Assembly: GCA_034231615.1 (NCBI GenBank) | Contig: CM067311.1 | Coordinates: 14,851,360 to 14,915,359, forward strand | DNA length: 64,000 bases | Direction of reading: 5' to 3' | From: Meghimatium bilineatum | Taxonomy: Eukaryota; Mollusca; Gastropoda; Stylommatophora; Philomycidae | In this document: positions 22,340 to 32,211 of the stretch, one piece after another | Position numbering within the stretch: the first letter of the stretch is position 1 | Layout of the letters: every line of letters starts with the position of its first letter | Program-made: the position numbers and the translations under genes | Notes under the pieces: model-generated | What the model saw: the letters and a program-made list of their open reading frames with translations, nothing else | What the model was told of the DNA's origin: nothing | Databases searched by the model: none

Positions 22340-22535
22340 GTCGATCTTGAGCCAGTCTTCCTGCTTCTGTTACTGTCATGTACATGTTGTTTTTGATGTT
22401 TTGCGTCCTTCCTCTTTTTGGTCTGCCTCTTGTTCGCACCCCCCCCCCCCCCCATTCCAGGTATCATCCCCCTTCATTGTGGTCTTCTCTAGGCTGTCAT
22501 GGTGTTTTATTTGGCCAAAATGTAGTTGGGAAGTG
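22340..22535 (-). mobile_element. LINE 3' end fragment
   Basis: The minus strand reads FGQIKHHDSLEKTTMKG, then RTRGRPKRG and MTVTEAGRLAQDRQKF. It is the same family as the plus-strand copy at 53,000-53,705. A C15 run at 22,440 lies within it. Confidence 0.75.
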
Positions 22536-22779
22536 AACAATGTAAGTAAAGACGGTATTCTGAAATAGGAATAGTTTATTGAGTAATATCTCCCAGTTAT
22601 TAGGGTGAGGAGGAGAGATATTCAGAGCTACTAACACTTATTCTAACATATGGTCGGATGTGAGTTGTATACAATCACGACCACCTGTCGATGGTCAAGA
22701 TACAATAAACAAATAGGATAGTGGAGGAATAGAGGTAATAAATTAGTATATCGTCTTTTCTGTGCTTCTGCTGTGAGGC

Positions 22780-23010
22780 GTTGCAGGGTTGAATGACTAT
22801 CGGTTTTCGGACTATTGCACGTTTGGTCGCTTGATACGTAGTAATACTGTGTGCTGTGTCAGAACGTTGGTAATTCAGTCAATCCACCTTCTTCCTGGTC
22901 TTCCTCTGCATCTTACTGTTTCCATTGTCATGTTGTATACTCTTGCAGCTGGCGAATAATGGTTCATTCTCATTAAGTGACCGAACTACTTCAATCTCTA
23001 TTTTTCAATA
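22780..23010 (-). mobile_element. LINE C-terminal fragment
   Basis: The minus strand encodes FGHLMRMNHYSPAARVYNMT, then a RCRGRPGRRWID basic segment typical of LINE C-termini. Confidence 0.65.
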
Positions 23011-23339
23011 TATTGACCACTGATGCTGTTCCAAATAAAGATGTGGCGGCTTCAATTATATAAATAATGTCGAATGAATAGTCCGACAATAATCTAAAAC
23101 GTACCGAATGAAGGACTGTTTACTTTTTGCAGTTAGGTCTTTAGTTGCGTAGGTGGCCATGATTTGAACCAGGTCCGTTCTGATGTCACAGAATCATCGT
23201 GCAACTTGAAACAGCACGTTTTCCGTCTTCGACCACATCCCATCTGTTTAGAGTTGTTACTTTAAATGTTACTGTACGTATGGTGCCCAATGTGTGCGCA
23301 GTCTCTAAATGCAGCTCCATCCAAAAATCTCCTTATTTT

Positions 23340-23445
23340 CCTCTTACGAGATAGACTACATTCTAGCAGATTGTATCACCAAAGCAAGACATGGGGGATG
23401 TTGGAGGTTCGTTGCAGTCAACCTTCACTTGATGATGAATAGAAA
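23340..23445 (+). mobile_element. Tiny LINE fragment, (GAT)n-tail family
   Basis: ctagcagattgtatcaccaa, atgttggaggttcgttgcag and caaccttcacttgatgatga match the last 90 bp of the copies at positions 1 and 45,800. Confidence 0.7.
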
Positions 23446-23489
23446 TGGCTGATCCTATATAGAGGTAAAGTGACATAGAAGCTATGCTG

Positions 23490-23830
23490 CAGTCGAACTT
23501 GTTAGACAGAAAAGCGCAGCAAAGTTGAAAACCATAGTACAACACACTCTTCACTCCAGTCTACATCCGGATGACGTCCAGGATTTTGAGAATGAACACA
23601 AGAAGAGCGCAGAAGAAGAACTGCTTCTGCTGTGCTTTGTTTTACAGTACAGGGTCTAGTGCAAGATCTTCGCCGAAGATGGATGTGTCGGGCATTGGCG
23701 CAAATAAAACGGCGACACAACGCATTTCCATTCTCTGGACTACATCCTGCTGGAAATCTAATAGGACCATGGCTCTGCTACAAGGGAGATCTAGCAGAAG
23801 TTTGAGAATGAACTCTGAAGAAGAAGAAGA
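23490..23830 (+). mobile_element. Two diverged SINE-A-related 3' halves in tandem
   Basis: The first (about 23,490-23,615) ends gattttgagaatgaacacaagaag. The second (about 23,655-23,830) carries gatggatgtgtcgggc, tctggactacatcctgctgg and an extra segment catggctctgctacaaggga before the gaagaagaag tail. The second form recurs at 40,131, 59,195 and 63,925, so it is a subfamily. Confidence 0.65.
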
Positions 23831-24084
23831 ACATGGTCTAAGAACTGTCAATAAAGTGCATCACATTTTTTTGTCAATGTTTGACACTTCCCCCAATGTC
23901 AATAATCAATAACTGTAAAGAGTTCATTGGTTCCCCGCCTGATTAATTAAGTGAAAAACACACTATAATTCTCCAATAATTTTGTAACAGAAAAAGTTCT
24001 AAAAATATATTTGTTTCACTTTTTAGAACCATGTTACAATTCAAATAATTTAATTGGTGCATTAAAAACAGCATCGTTGACGAT

Positions 24085-24240
24085 ATCAAGAGGTTGGGAG
24101 AGATACAAGTGGGAGAGCAGTATCACGAGATGGATAGGTTACAGTCTAGCAGATTGTACCACCAAGGCAAGAGACAGGGAATGTTGGGGGCCTGTTGCGG
24201 CCAACCTTCGTCGGCTTTCGATGATTATGAAATAACTAGT
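24085..24240 (+). mobile_element. LINE C-terminal fragment, (GAT)n-tail family
   Basis: The frame reads RYKWESSITRWIGYSLADCT, then a VAANLRR end and ATGATTATGAA. It matches 46,035-46,175. Confidence 0.8.
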
Positions 24241-24310
24241 ACTGTCATAATTTTCTCTTAAAACAACTCTCTTGTTTATAATTTTGTCAAAACATCAAGC
24301 AATCAAGTGC

Positions 24311-24316
24311 CGTGTC
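24311..24316. repeat. Target-site duplication, left (CGTGTC)
   Basis: Directly abuts the left end of the palindromic element and is identical to 37,785-37,790. Confidence 0.85.
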
Positions 24317-27300
24317 AGTAGTTATATAGGGATGACTTGATGCGTAGTGCTCACCAATGCTCACCATTTAGATGGCTCAAAGAAGAAAGTATTAGTGAGC
24401 TGCTCACCATTGCTCACCATTGCTCACCATATGTGCCCGAATGTGCTAATATAGCTCATATAACAATATACTCGGTCTGACGAGGTCGTGCAGGTCGTGC
24501 AGAGGTCGTGGAGAGGTCGTGCAGGGCGTGCAAAGGTCGTGCAGCGGTCGTGCAGGGCATGCAAAGGTCGTGCCATGTTACTTATCTGTACAATATGACG
24601 AGGTCGTGGGCGTGCAAAGGTCGTGCAGGTCGTCCAAAGGTCGTGCCATGTTACTTATCTGTACAATATGACGAGGTCGTGCAAAGGTCGTGGCGAATGT
24701 GCCCGAATGTGCTAATATAGCTCATATAACAATATACTTGATCTGGAGAGGTCGTCCAAAGGGCGTGTCGAATGTGTCGAGTGTGCTTTATTATAGCCCA
24801 TATAGCATTATACTCGACCTGGAGAGGTGGTGTAAATGGGCGTCATGTTACGCCATGTTACATAACCGGATACTACTTAACTCATATAACAATATACTGG
24901 ATACGGAGAGGTCGTGCAAAGGTGGCACCATGCCCCGTGCTGTTACATAACGGGCTTTAATATAGCCCAAATAACAATAAACGTGTCATACAAAAGTCGG
25001 GTAAAGGTCGTCACCTGGTACATATCCGGCTAATATATACCTCATATAACAATAATGAGATGTGAATTGTCGAGTGTGCGGCTGAATGTACTGAGTGTGC
25101 CCGCACATCCCATATGATGGCAGTCGAAACCGGCCGAACCGACCGGTGGCGAGGTGTGATCCGGAGCGATACCCGGTCGCTGTGGCCGAATCTGGTCAAA
25201 TTGTGTATCTAATGATGCGAATGTGTGTGGGGTGGGTCTGGTATTTGGTAGTGGAATTGTCCCTTTATTTGTTTTGCTGATACAAGGAGCTAGGCTCGTG
25301 ATAAAGACTTCCACTGCGCCTTCCAGTGATTGAGGTCTACATAACCCCATCTCTCCCCCTTGTGTCGGTGGGACTGCATTTGGTGAGTATTAACATGTTA
25401 TAACTGTATCTGATTAGTGGGTATGTTGTGGTTTTTCTACTGAAATTTATTTATGACACTATCTTTTATATAAAACGATCCAATTTTAAACCACATGTGA
25501 AAGATCATGCAAAGTTCAGATTGTAAAACTGCCAAATGCAATATAATTACAGTCATGATAAAGAGCATGTCCACTGCCACTTCCAGTGAATGAGGTTAGC
25601 ATAACCCCACCTACTCCCACTTATGCCGGTGGGGGTGATTTTGCTGGGTATTAACATTAACATGACCTTATTTGTTTAGTGGGTATGTTTGGGATTTCCG
25701 CTTACATTCAAGTGGTTCTCAAATTGTAAAATACTGACCATAACAATGTAAACCCCCGAGACATATAGACACCACAAAAACTAATATTCTGCAAACATAC
25801 TTCTGTGCCTTTGACCAACGGTTCTCATTATTTCATACTTATATTCAAGTGGTTCTCAAATTGTAAAATCTTGACCATGCAATGTAAAACCCTGACATAT
25901 AGACACAACAAAAGCTATATTCTCCAAACATTCTTCTGTGCCTTTGGCCAATGATTATCATTATTTTATGCTTATATTCAAGTGGTTATCACATTGTGAA
26001 AACCTGACCATGAGAATGTAAAACTCGTAACATTGACACCACAAAAGAAAATATTCTGCAAACATTATTCTGTGCCTTTGGCCAATAGTTCTCATTATTT
26101 TATGGTTATGTTAAAGTGGTTCTCACATTGGCCAATCCTGACCATACAAATGTAAAACCCATGTCATATATACACCACAAAAGCTAATATTCTCCAAACA
26201 GTCTTCTCTCATGCCACGCTTCAGCCATGGTCGCTTGATGGTCTCTGTATGCTCTTTAACTATGTTCAACCATATTATCATTATGGTCTCACTAACTTCT
26301 AACAGGGTCTACTTTGGGCCAATATATTCTTAGTATATTTTCGCTAGAGTCTTAAACTAGGTTCTCATGTGCAGCTTCAATTATGTTCTCTCTGTGTTTT
26401 GAGTTATTTTTCTCTACTAAAAGGTTTCTTATTAACATATTTCATTAGCGCAAACGGCGTGTTTATCAGATGTCGAAATTAACAAGTCACACGAAAACAC
26501 ATTTCAGCCCTTTCTCACTAACAACATAGTACATTTGAGAAGTTTTATTTGTATAAACTTAACATTTATTGGTGTTTTTTCACAACTAGATAAGCCACTT
26601 ATACGGATTTTCGATGTTTTATTAGTTGTCTAAATTGTCATACGAAAATACATTTCAGTATTTTTGCAGTAACAACATGACAAATTTTATCGTGTTTGTA
26701 TTTTGTGTGACTGTACAATGTACCATTTTTCCACAATTAACCAATCTGCTTTTAGTGATTTTCATTATGTTTTATCATTTGTCTAAATTATCATACCACA
26801 CGAAATATATTTCAGTACTTTTACACAAACATTATAACACATTTTTTTTATTTGTGTAAGTACATCATTTACAATTTTTTCACAAGTAACCAACCCACTT
26901 TTACTATGTTATCATACTAAAAGAACCCATTTTTCAGTACGTGGCCACTAACAACATAACGCATTTTGCCATGTTTTTATTTGTGGGCCTGCGGCATTTA
27001 TCAATTTTAGTGATGTTCGTTATGTTTTATCAGTAGTTATCTAAATTAGATACCATACAAACCCATATTTCAGTACTTTTGCACAAACATCATAACACAT
27101 TTACCATGTTTTATTTATTCGCTTTCAACAGTTATTACTATTTTTGCAATTACACAAGCCGAATTGGGTGATTTTCGTTATGTTTTATCAGATGTCTAAG
27201 TTATGATACCATACGAAGCTATTGTTCCTTACGTTGCCATTAACAACATAACAACTTTTGACATGTTTTTATCTGTTGGACAATCACTTATCACTTTTTC

Positions 27301-29290
27301 ACAACTAGGCAAGTTGGTGGTAGCGCCTTTCAGTGTGATCAGACAGTATTTATCTCTTTTCTATACTTACAGTTGCGCATTTCACGACATTTAGATACAA
27401 AACACGGTTCCAATGAACTTATTTTCATATGGTAAACTGCATGTTTTAGCTGTTTTCAAAATTATTATCCCATCCGAAATAACATGCCAACACTTCTCAC
27501 TAACCTCATACACCATTTTGACAAACTTCTGTATATGAAACAGCATCGTTGATCACTACTCATAGACAATACCAACACATTTCACACATAGACCCTGTCA
27601 ATATCCCGTACTGATAGTCCGTGCTTATCCCCCGTGCTTATACCGCGTTCTGATATCCCGTGCTGATATCACCTGTCAAAATCCACTGCTGATATCCGCT
27701 GTCAAGATCCGCGGCTATCGATTGTCAAAATCCGCTGCTATCATCGGGCAAGAACCGCTGTTGATATCTGCTGTCGAAATTCACTACTGATATCCCCTGT
27801 CAAAATCCGCTGGTGATATCCGTTGTCAAAATCCGCTGCTGATATCCGCTGTCAAGAGCCGCTACTGATAGCTCTAGTCAAGAACTGATGCTGACATCCC
27901 GTGTTGACAATCGACGTGTTGCATCCCTTTTCACAACTAGGCAAACGGCTTATAACACTTTTTGCTATAATCGAAAGCATTAGGCGTTGATTTTCTAAAC
28001 ATACAAGGTAAATGTTTCTATTTGTATGTACCAACGTCTCATATTACATATTTCCATATGACAAATTACCTGTTTAGCCCTTTTAACAGCTAGGCAAATC
28101 GCTTTTAACACATTTACATATGATAAACGGCATGTTTTTTCACTTGTCACAGCCGCTTTTAACGCATTACCATTTGACAAACGGTATGTTTTATCAGTTA
28201 TCACACCATATGAAAACCTATTACAAGGCGTTTACACTAAAAACACAACACATTTATCACTTTTCACAGCTAGACATGCTGCTTTTCGTAGTTTTCACAA
28301 TGAGTAAAGTCACTATTTCACCAGTGTCTAGACTTACAAGGACAAATTACATTGGTTTTATGTACCAACATGTTTAATATTACATATAGCCAAATGACAG
28401 AAGTCATGTTTATCACTTTTCACAACTAGGCAAAGCCCTTTTAACACATTTTGCTATAATCAAAGACATTGGGTGGGGCCTTTCTAGACTTACAATGCAA
28501 ATTTCCTTATTTGTATGTACCAACAAGGTTCATATTACGTATTTCCATAGGACAACTTTCATGTTTTATCACTGTTCACAACTAGGCAAACCGCTTTTAA
28601 CAATTTTTGGTATTACCAAAAGCTATGTGTGGTGGTTCTCTAGACTTACACTGTAAATTTTCCTATTTTTATGCACCAACCGGTTTCATATTGCATATTT
28701 CCAAACGACAAAGTTCATGTTTTATCACTTTTCACAGCTAGCCAAAACGATTTTTAAATTCTTTTCATATGACAAACGACATGTTTTATTAGTTTTCTAA
28801 ATTATCAGGTTATATGAAACCACATTACAATACGTTTACACTAAAAAACATAACGCATTTAAGTACTTTTCACAGCTAGACACATCACGTTTCGAAGTTT
28901 TCGCAATGAGCAAAGACATTATTTTGCTCGTTGCTAGACTTACAAAGGCAAATTACCATACTTTTATGTACCAACAAGGTTCATATTATATATGTCCATA
29001 TGACAAGCTTCAGGTTTATCGCTTTTCACAATTAGGCAAACCGCGTTTCGCAAACCCCTAGCTATAACCCGGGTGATATCACATGACATTAGCCAAGGCC
29101 GATAGCCCCTGGTGATACCCAGGACACACCTACCAACTGCCTACGGGTAATGTTAGTGCCTATAAGAGTGAAGTGTATTATAGGGTTTGTGTGCCGCCTT
29201 CAACATTTAACCGCTACCAGTAATAATCTGCCGAACTAGCTAAACTCACCTGCACCGCATAAACAATAGCTAAACATATAGGGTAGCTTG

Positions 29291-29486
29291 TTATGGGGTG
29301 GTACCTGAGCAATACGTAGTGAAAATTTTATTAATGTGTAACCTATACATAAAGGATGAAAAAAGGCTAACCTTCGTCATTGTCTTAAACATGCGCACCT
29401 CTGGGAATGACATCTCAGCACGGGCTATAAATACGAAAGCATGTGATTCTGATACTAACAAACGAGCAAACACCTAGTTTTATATA
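29291..29486 (-). promoter_or_regulatory. Candidate TATA promoter and short frame in left arm
   Basis: The minus strand shows TATATAAAA (29,478-29,486) followed by a frame containing MSFPEVRMFKTMTKVSLFSS and ending at 29,291. AAGGTTAGC inside it could be a splice donor, so this may be a first exon. I do not recognise the product. The same sequence is mirrored at 32,615-32,810. Confidence 0.3.
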
Positions 29487-29889
29487 CGAACCAGCTACAC
29501 CAATCGACTGTATTGCACTTTTAAAGCACAACCGAATAGGCAATACAGGTTTGGTACTGTGCACACACTCGGAGTAACCCATTCATCCCATTGGGTGATG
29601 TGTGTATATTTGTATTACCAAACATTTAAAAAAGCACACGTTATCAGCACTTACTAATAGTTACTACCGGAACTTTGTCATTTTGAAGAATGACTTATGT
29701 AAGTAATGTTGTTAATATCTGAATAGGTTGTTTGTTATTCTAACAGGATTTTCGATCACAGTCTTGTTTTTGTCTCTTCTTCAGACAGGCGTTAACGGGC
29801 ACATTCTCTACCTTTTCTATGATATTTTGATGTTAAATTTAATGTCTGACATGTGTGAAATTCTATAGGGTCTTGGTTGTTGGTCCGTT

Positions 29890-30078
29890 TTGGTAGTTGC
29901 CACCATGTGGGCGTGGAAACAAGTTGGTGTAAATGTGAATACATTTGTGTATTTTTTTGGTGTGTATAGATACACTAACATCCCGGTGATATATTGGGGT
30001 CTTATTTATTACTATTGTTGTGGTCGTTGTTTATGTATATTGTTTGAGTTGTGTATGTATAGCCTGAATATGAGTTAG
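29890..30078 (+). CDS. Small hydrophobic frame upstream of the zinc-finger gene (62 aa), doubtful
   Basis: ATG to TAG, rich in Tyr, Val, Ile and Cys, with one probable membrane-spanning stretch (NIPVIYWGLIYYYC). It stops 8 bp before the zinc-finger frame. It could be a real small protein, an upstream ORF or intron sequence. The mirrored copy is at 32,023-32,211 (minus strand). Confidence 0.25.
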   Translation: MVVATMWAWKQVGVNVNTFVYFFGVYRYTNIPVIYWGLIYYYCCGRCLCILFELCMYSLNMS

Positions 30079-30086
30079 GGCTAACT

Positions 30087-30800
30087 ATGTTAGGTATCTG
30101 CTTGGGAATTGGATTATTTACGCAGTCCATCTATTCTCCACAGACCAAGACGTCCACCAAAACCTACCGGTGTGTTCAATGCTTGAAACCATTTAGTCGC
30201 CTTTACACACTGCAAAGACATAAACAAGATCTTCACCTTAAAAAAAGACATAACTGTAATTTGTGTGTTAATGTTTACACAGACGCTTCAACATTAAGAC
30301 AGCACAGGCAAAAGTGTCATACGCCCCAATTAGTAACAACGGATGGAACTTTTAACCCTAGCGAGGGGCATCATAGTAATTTAACACCAACCAAGAACAT
30401 GATACTAGTTGATCCCCAGGTGGTCGACGCCTTGCTGTATAAAACAGTCTATAAACCACCTGATTCTTTAACTGATTCTATGGGTGAGTTGGACCAAGAA
30501 ATGCGGGCGGTTTTAGTTCGTGGTGATTTAACCAATCACGAAAAATCTAGACTATACCAAAAAACATTACAACAGTATTTGAATCGACTCAGTCAATACA
30601 AAAACACACCTCTGAAGCTATTAGAGAGCACGCAGTGTTCGGTACCAAGTGCCTCAATACAGAAAGATGAAGAACCCACTGAGAAAATTCCAGAGAAAGT
30701 CGAAGTGATGCCTAAGACGCCACGGCTTAAACATAGGCGGGCATCTAAAAGAACAAAAAGTAAAACAATGGCCAAAAGTCTGATTTGGGATAAGTGGTAG
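30087..30800 (+). CDS. Two-finger C2H2 protein of the palindromic element, left copy
   Basis: This is the only convincing coding sequence of the element: 237 aa. Residues about 28-51 form one C2H2 finger (C-x2-C-x12-H-x4-H, starting YRCVQCLKPF) and residues about 55-78 a second (CNLC...H...H). A middle domain (about residues 110-175) contains LDQEMRAVL, LTNHEKSRLYQKTLQQYL and is predicted helical. The C-terminus is very basic (RLKHRRASKRTKSKT). DNA binding is a reasonable inference from the fingers; I cannot name the middle domain. My impression that such LDxEM...EK..LY...LQ.YL segments recur in Polinton-type elements is unverified. The first 18 residues are hydrophobic and may be intronic, with acceptors possible at ttacgcag and tctccacag. 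AATAAA at 30,889 could serve as poly(A) signal. It converges with its identical twin across the centre. Confidence 0.7.
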   Translation: MLGICLGIGLFTQSIYSPQTKTSTKTYRCVQCLKPFSRLYTLQRHKQDLHLKKRHNCNLCVNVYTDASTLRQHRQKCHTPQLVTTDGTFNPSEGHHSNLTPTKNMILVDPQVVDALLYKTVYKPPDSLTDSMGELDQEMRAVLVRGDLTNHEKSRLYQKTLQQYLNRLSQYKNTPLKLLESTQCSVPSASIQKDEEPTEKIPEKVEVMPKTPRLKHRRASKRTKSKTMAKSLIWDKW

Positions 30801-30934
30801 AAAAAATTGTAGAAGGCAACGCACCATTACACAACAAATTGTCAACTGTTTAAACAAATATGATACTTATATAACATTAATAAACAAAATAAAATAATAA
30901 AATCACAACGATGTTGTTGTATTTTATCTTTATT

Positions 30935-30962
30935 TGTGTATGTGTGTGTGTGTGTGTGTGAC
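30935..30962. repeat. (TG)n tract beside the palindrome centre
   Basis: gtgtatgtgtgtgtgtgtgt continuing to tgac; mirrored as (CA)n at 31,139-31,166. It lies 3' of both zinc-finger genes. Confidence 0.9.
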
Positions 30963-31026
30963 TATATGTAAAATAAAGATTGCTCATAAACATAAAAAAC
31001 TAGGTCGATTTCCCTCCTAGCACGGG

Positions 31027-31074
31027 CCCGTGTAGGTCCAAGATGATAAAACAGGATCTCGTGTTACACGGGAT
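31027..31074. repeat. 48-bp central spacer with an offset internal inverted repeat
   Basis: The arms end in CACGGG and resume in CCCGTG. Inside the spacer CCCGTGTA (31,027-31,034) pairs with TACACGGG (31,065-31,072) on an axis shifted by one base from the main axis, leaving two unpaired bases (AT, 31,073-31,074) and a 30-base loop. The centre is thus an imperfect hairpin, not an exact fold-back. Confidence 0.9.
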
Positions 31075-31300
31075 CCCGTGCTAGGAGGGAAATCGACCTA
31101 GTTTTTTATGTTTATGAGCAATCTTTATTTTACATATAGTCACACACACACACACACACATACACAAATAAAGATAAAATACAACAACATCGTTGTGATT
31201 TTATTATTTTATTTTGTTTATTAATGTTATATAAGTATCATATTTGTTTAAACAGTTGACAATTTGTTGTGTAATGGTGCGTTGCCTTCTACAATTTTTT

Positions 31301-32014
31301 CTACCACTTATCCCAAATCAGACTTTTGGCCATTGTTTTACTTTTTGTTCTTTTAGATGCCCGCCTATGTTTAAGCCGTGGCGTCTTAGGCATCACTTCG
31401 ACTTTCTCTGGAATTTTCTCAGTGGGTTCTTCATCTTTCTGTATTGAGGCACTTGGTACCGAACACTGCGTGCTCTCTAATAGCTTCAGAGGTGTGTTTT
31501 TGTATTGACTGAGTCGATTCAAATACTGTTGTAATGTTTTTTGGTATAGTCTAGATTTTTCGTGATTGGTTAAATCACCACGAACTAAAACCGCCCGCAT
31601 TTCTTGGTCCAACTCACCCATAGAATCAGTTAAAGAATCAGGTGGTTTATAGACTGTTTTATACAGCAAGGCGTCGACCACCTGGGGATCAACTAGTATC
31701 ATGTTCTTGGTTGGTGTTAAATTACTATGATGCCCCTCGCTAGGGTTAAAAGTTCCATCCGTTGTTACTAATTGGGGCGTATGACACTTTTGCCTGTGCT
31801 GTCTTAATGTTGAAGCGTCTGTGTAAACATTAACACACAAATTACAGTTATGTCTTTTTTTAAGGTGAAGATCTTGTTTATGTCTTTGCAGTGTGTAAAG
31901 GCGACTAAATGGTTTCAAGCATTGAACACACCGGTAGGTTTTGGTGGACGTCTTGGTCTGTGGAGAATAGATGGACTGCGTAAATAATCCAATTCCCAAG
32001 CAGATACCTAACAT
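31301..32014 (-). CDS. Two-finger C2H2 protein of the palindromic element, right copy
   Basis: Mirror image of the gene at 30,087-30,800 and identical in all 237 residues. The two stop codons are about 500 bp apart, tail to tail. Identity at protein level with no frameshift in either copy suggests a young duplication or gene conversion between arms. Confidence 0.7.
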   Translation of the reverse strand: MLGICLGIGLFTQSIYSPQTKTSTKTYRCVQCLKPFSRLYTLQRHKQDLHLKKRHNCNLCVNVYTDASTLRQHRQKCHTPQLVTTDGTFNPSEGHHSNLTPTKNMILVDPQVVDALLYKTVYKPPDSLTDSMGELDQEMRAVLVRGDLTNHEKSRLYQKTLQQYLNRLSQYKNTPLKLLESTQCSVPSASIQKDEEPTEKIPEKVEVMPKTPRLKHRRASKRTKSKTMAKSLIWDKW

Positions 32015-32022
32015 AGTTAGCC

Positions 32023-32211
32023 CTAACTCATATTCAGGCTATACATACACAACTCAAACAATATACATAAACAACGACCACAACAATAGTAATAAATAAG
32101 ACCCCAATATATCACCGGGATGTTAGTGTATCTATACACACCAAAAAAATACACAAATGTATTCACATTTACACCAACTTGTTTCCACGCCCACATGGTG
32201 GCAACTACCAA
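32023..32211 (-). CDS. Small hydrophobic frame, right-arm copy (62 aa), doubtful
   Basis: Mirror of 29,890-30,078 and identical in translation. The same doubts apply. Confidence 0.25.
   Translation of the reverse strand: MVVATMWAWKQVGVNVNTFVYFFGVYRYTNIPVIYWGLIYYYCCGRCLCILFELCMYSLNMS

Larger units (their letters stand above)
24317..31026 (+). repeat. Left arm of the palindrome
   Basis: From the outer end inward: tandem gctcaccat phrases (24,350-24,430); aggtcgtgcaaaggtcgtgc repeats interleaved with gctcatataacaatatact modules (24,440-24,990); two related modules containing cttccagtga and ccggtgggg or tcggtggga (25,270-25,400 and 25,560-25,690); about four degenerate copies of a module of about 130-150 bp with caagtggttctcaaattgta (25,700-26,200); AT-rich modules around catgttttatca (26,400-27,400); a 26-bp repeat gatatccgctgtcaaaatcc (27,600-27,900); modules of about 165-235 bp with cacaactaggcaaaccgctt (27,900-29,050); then the zinc-finger gene near the centre. 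Confidence 0.93.

Noticed and set aside
25042-25350. 102-aa minus-strand frame and its mirror at 36,751-37,059
   Set aside because: It lies in module-type repeat sequence of the arms, has no recognisable domain, and a 61-aa frame overlaps it on the other strand.
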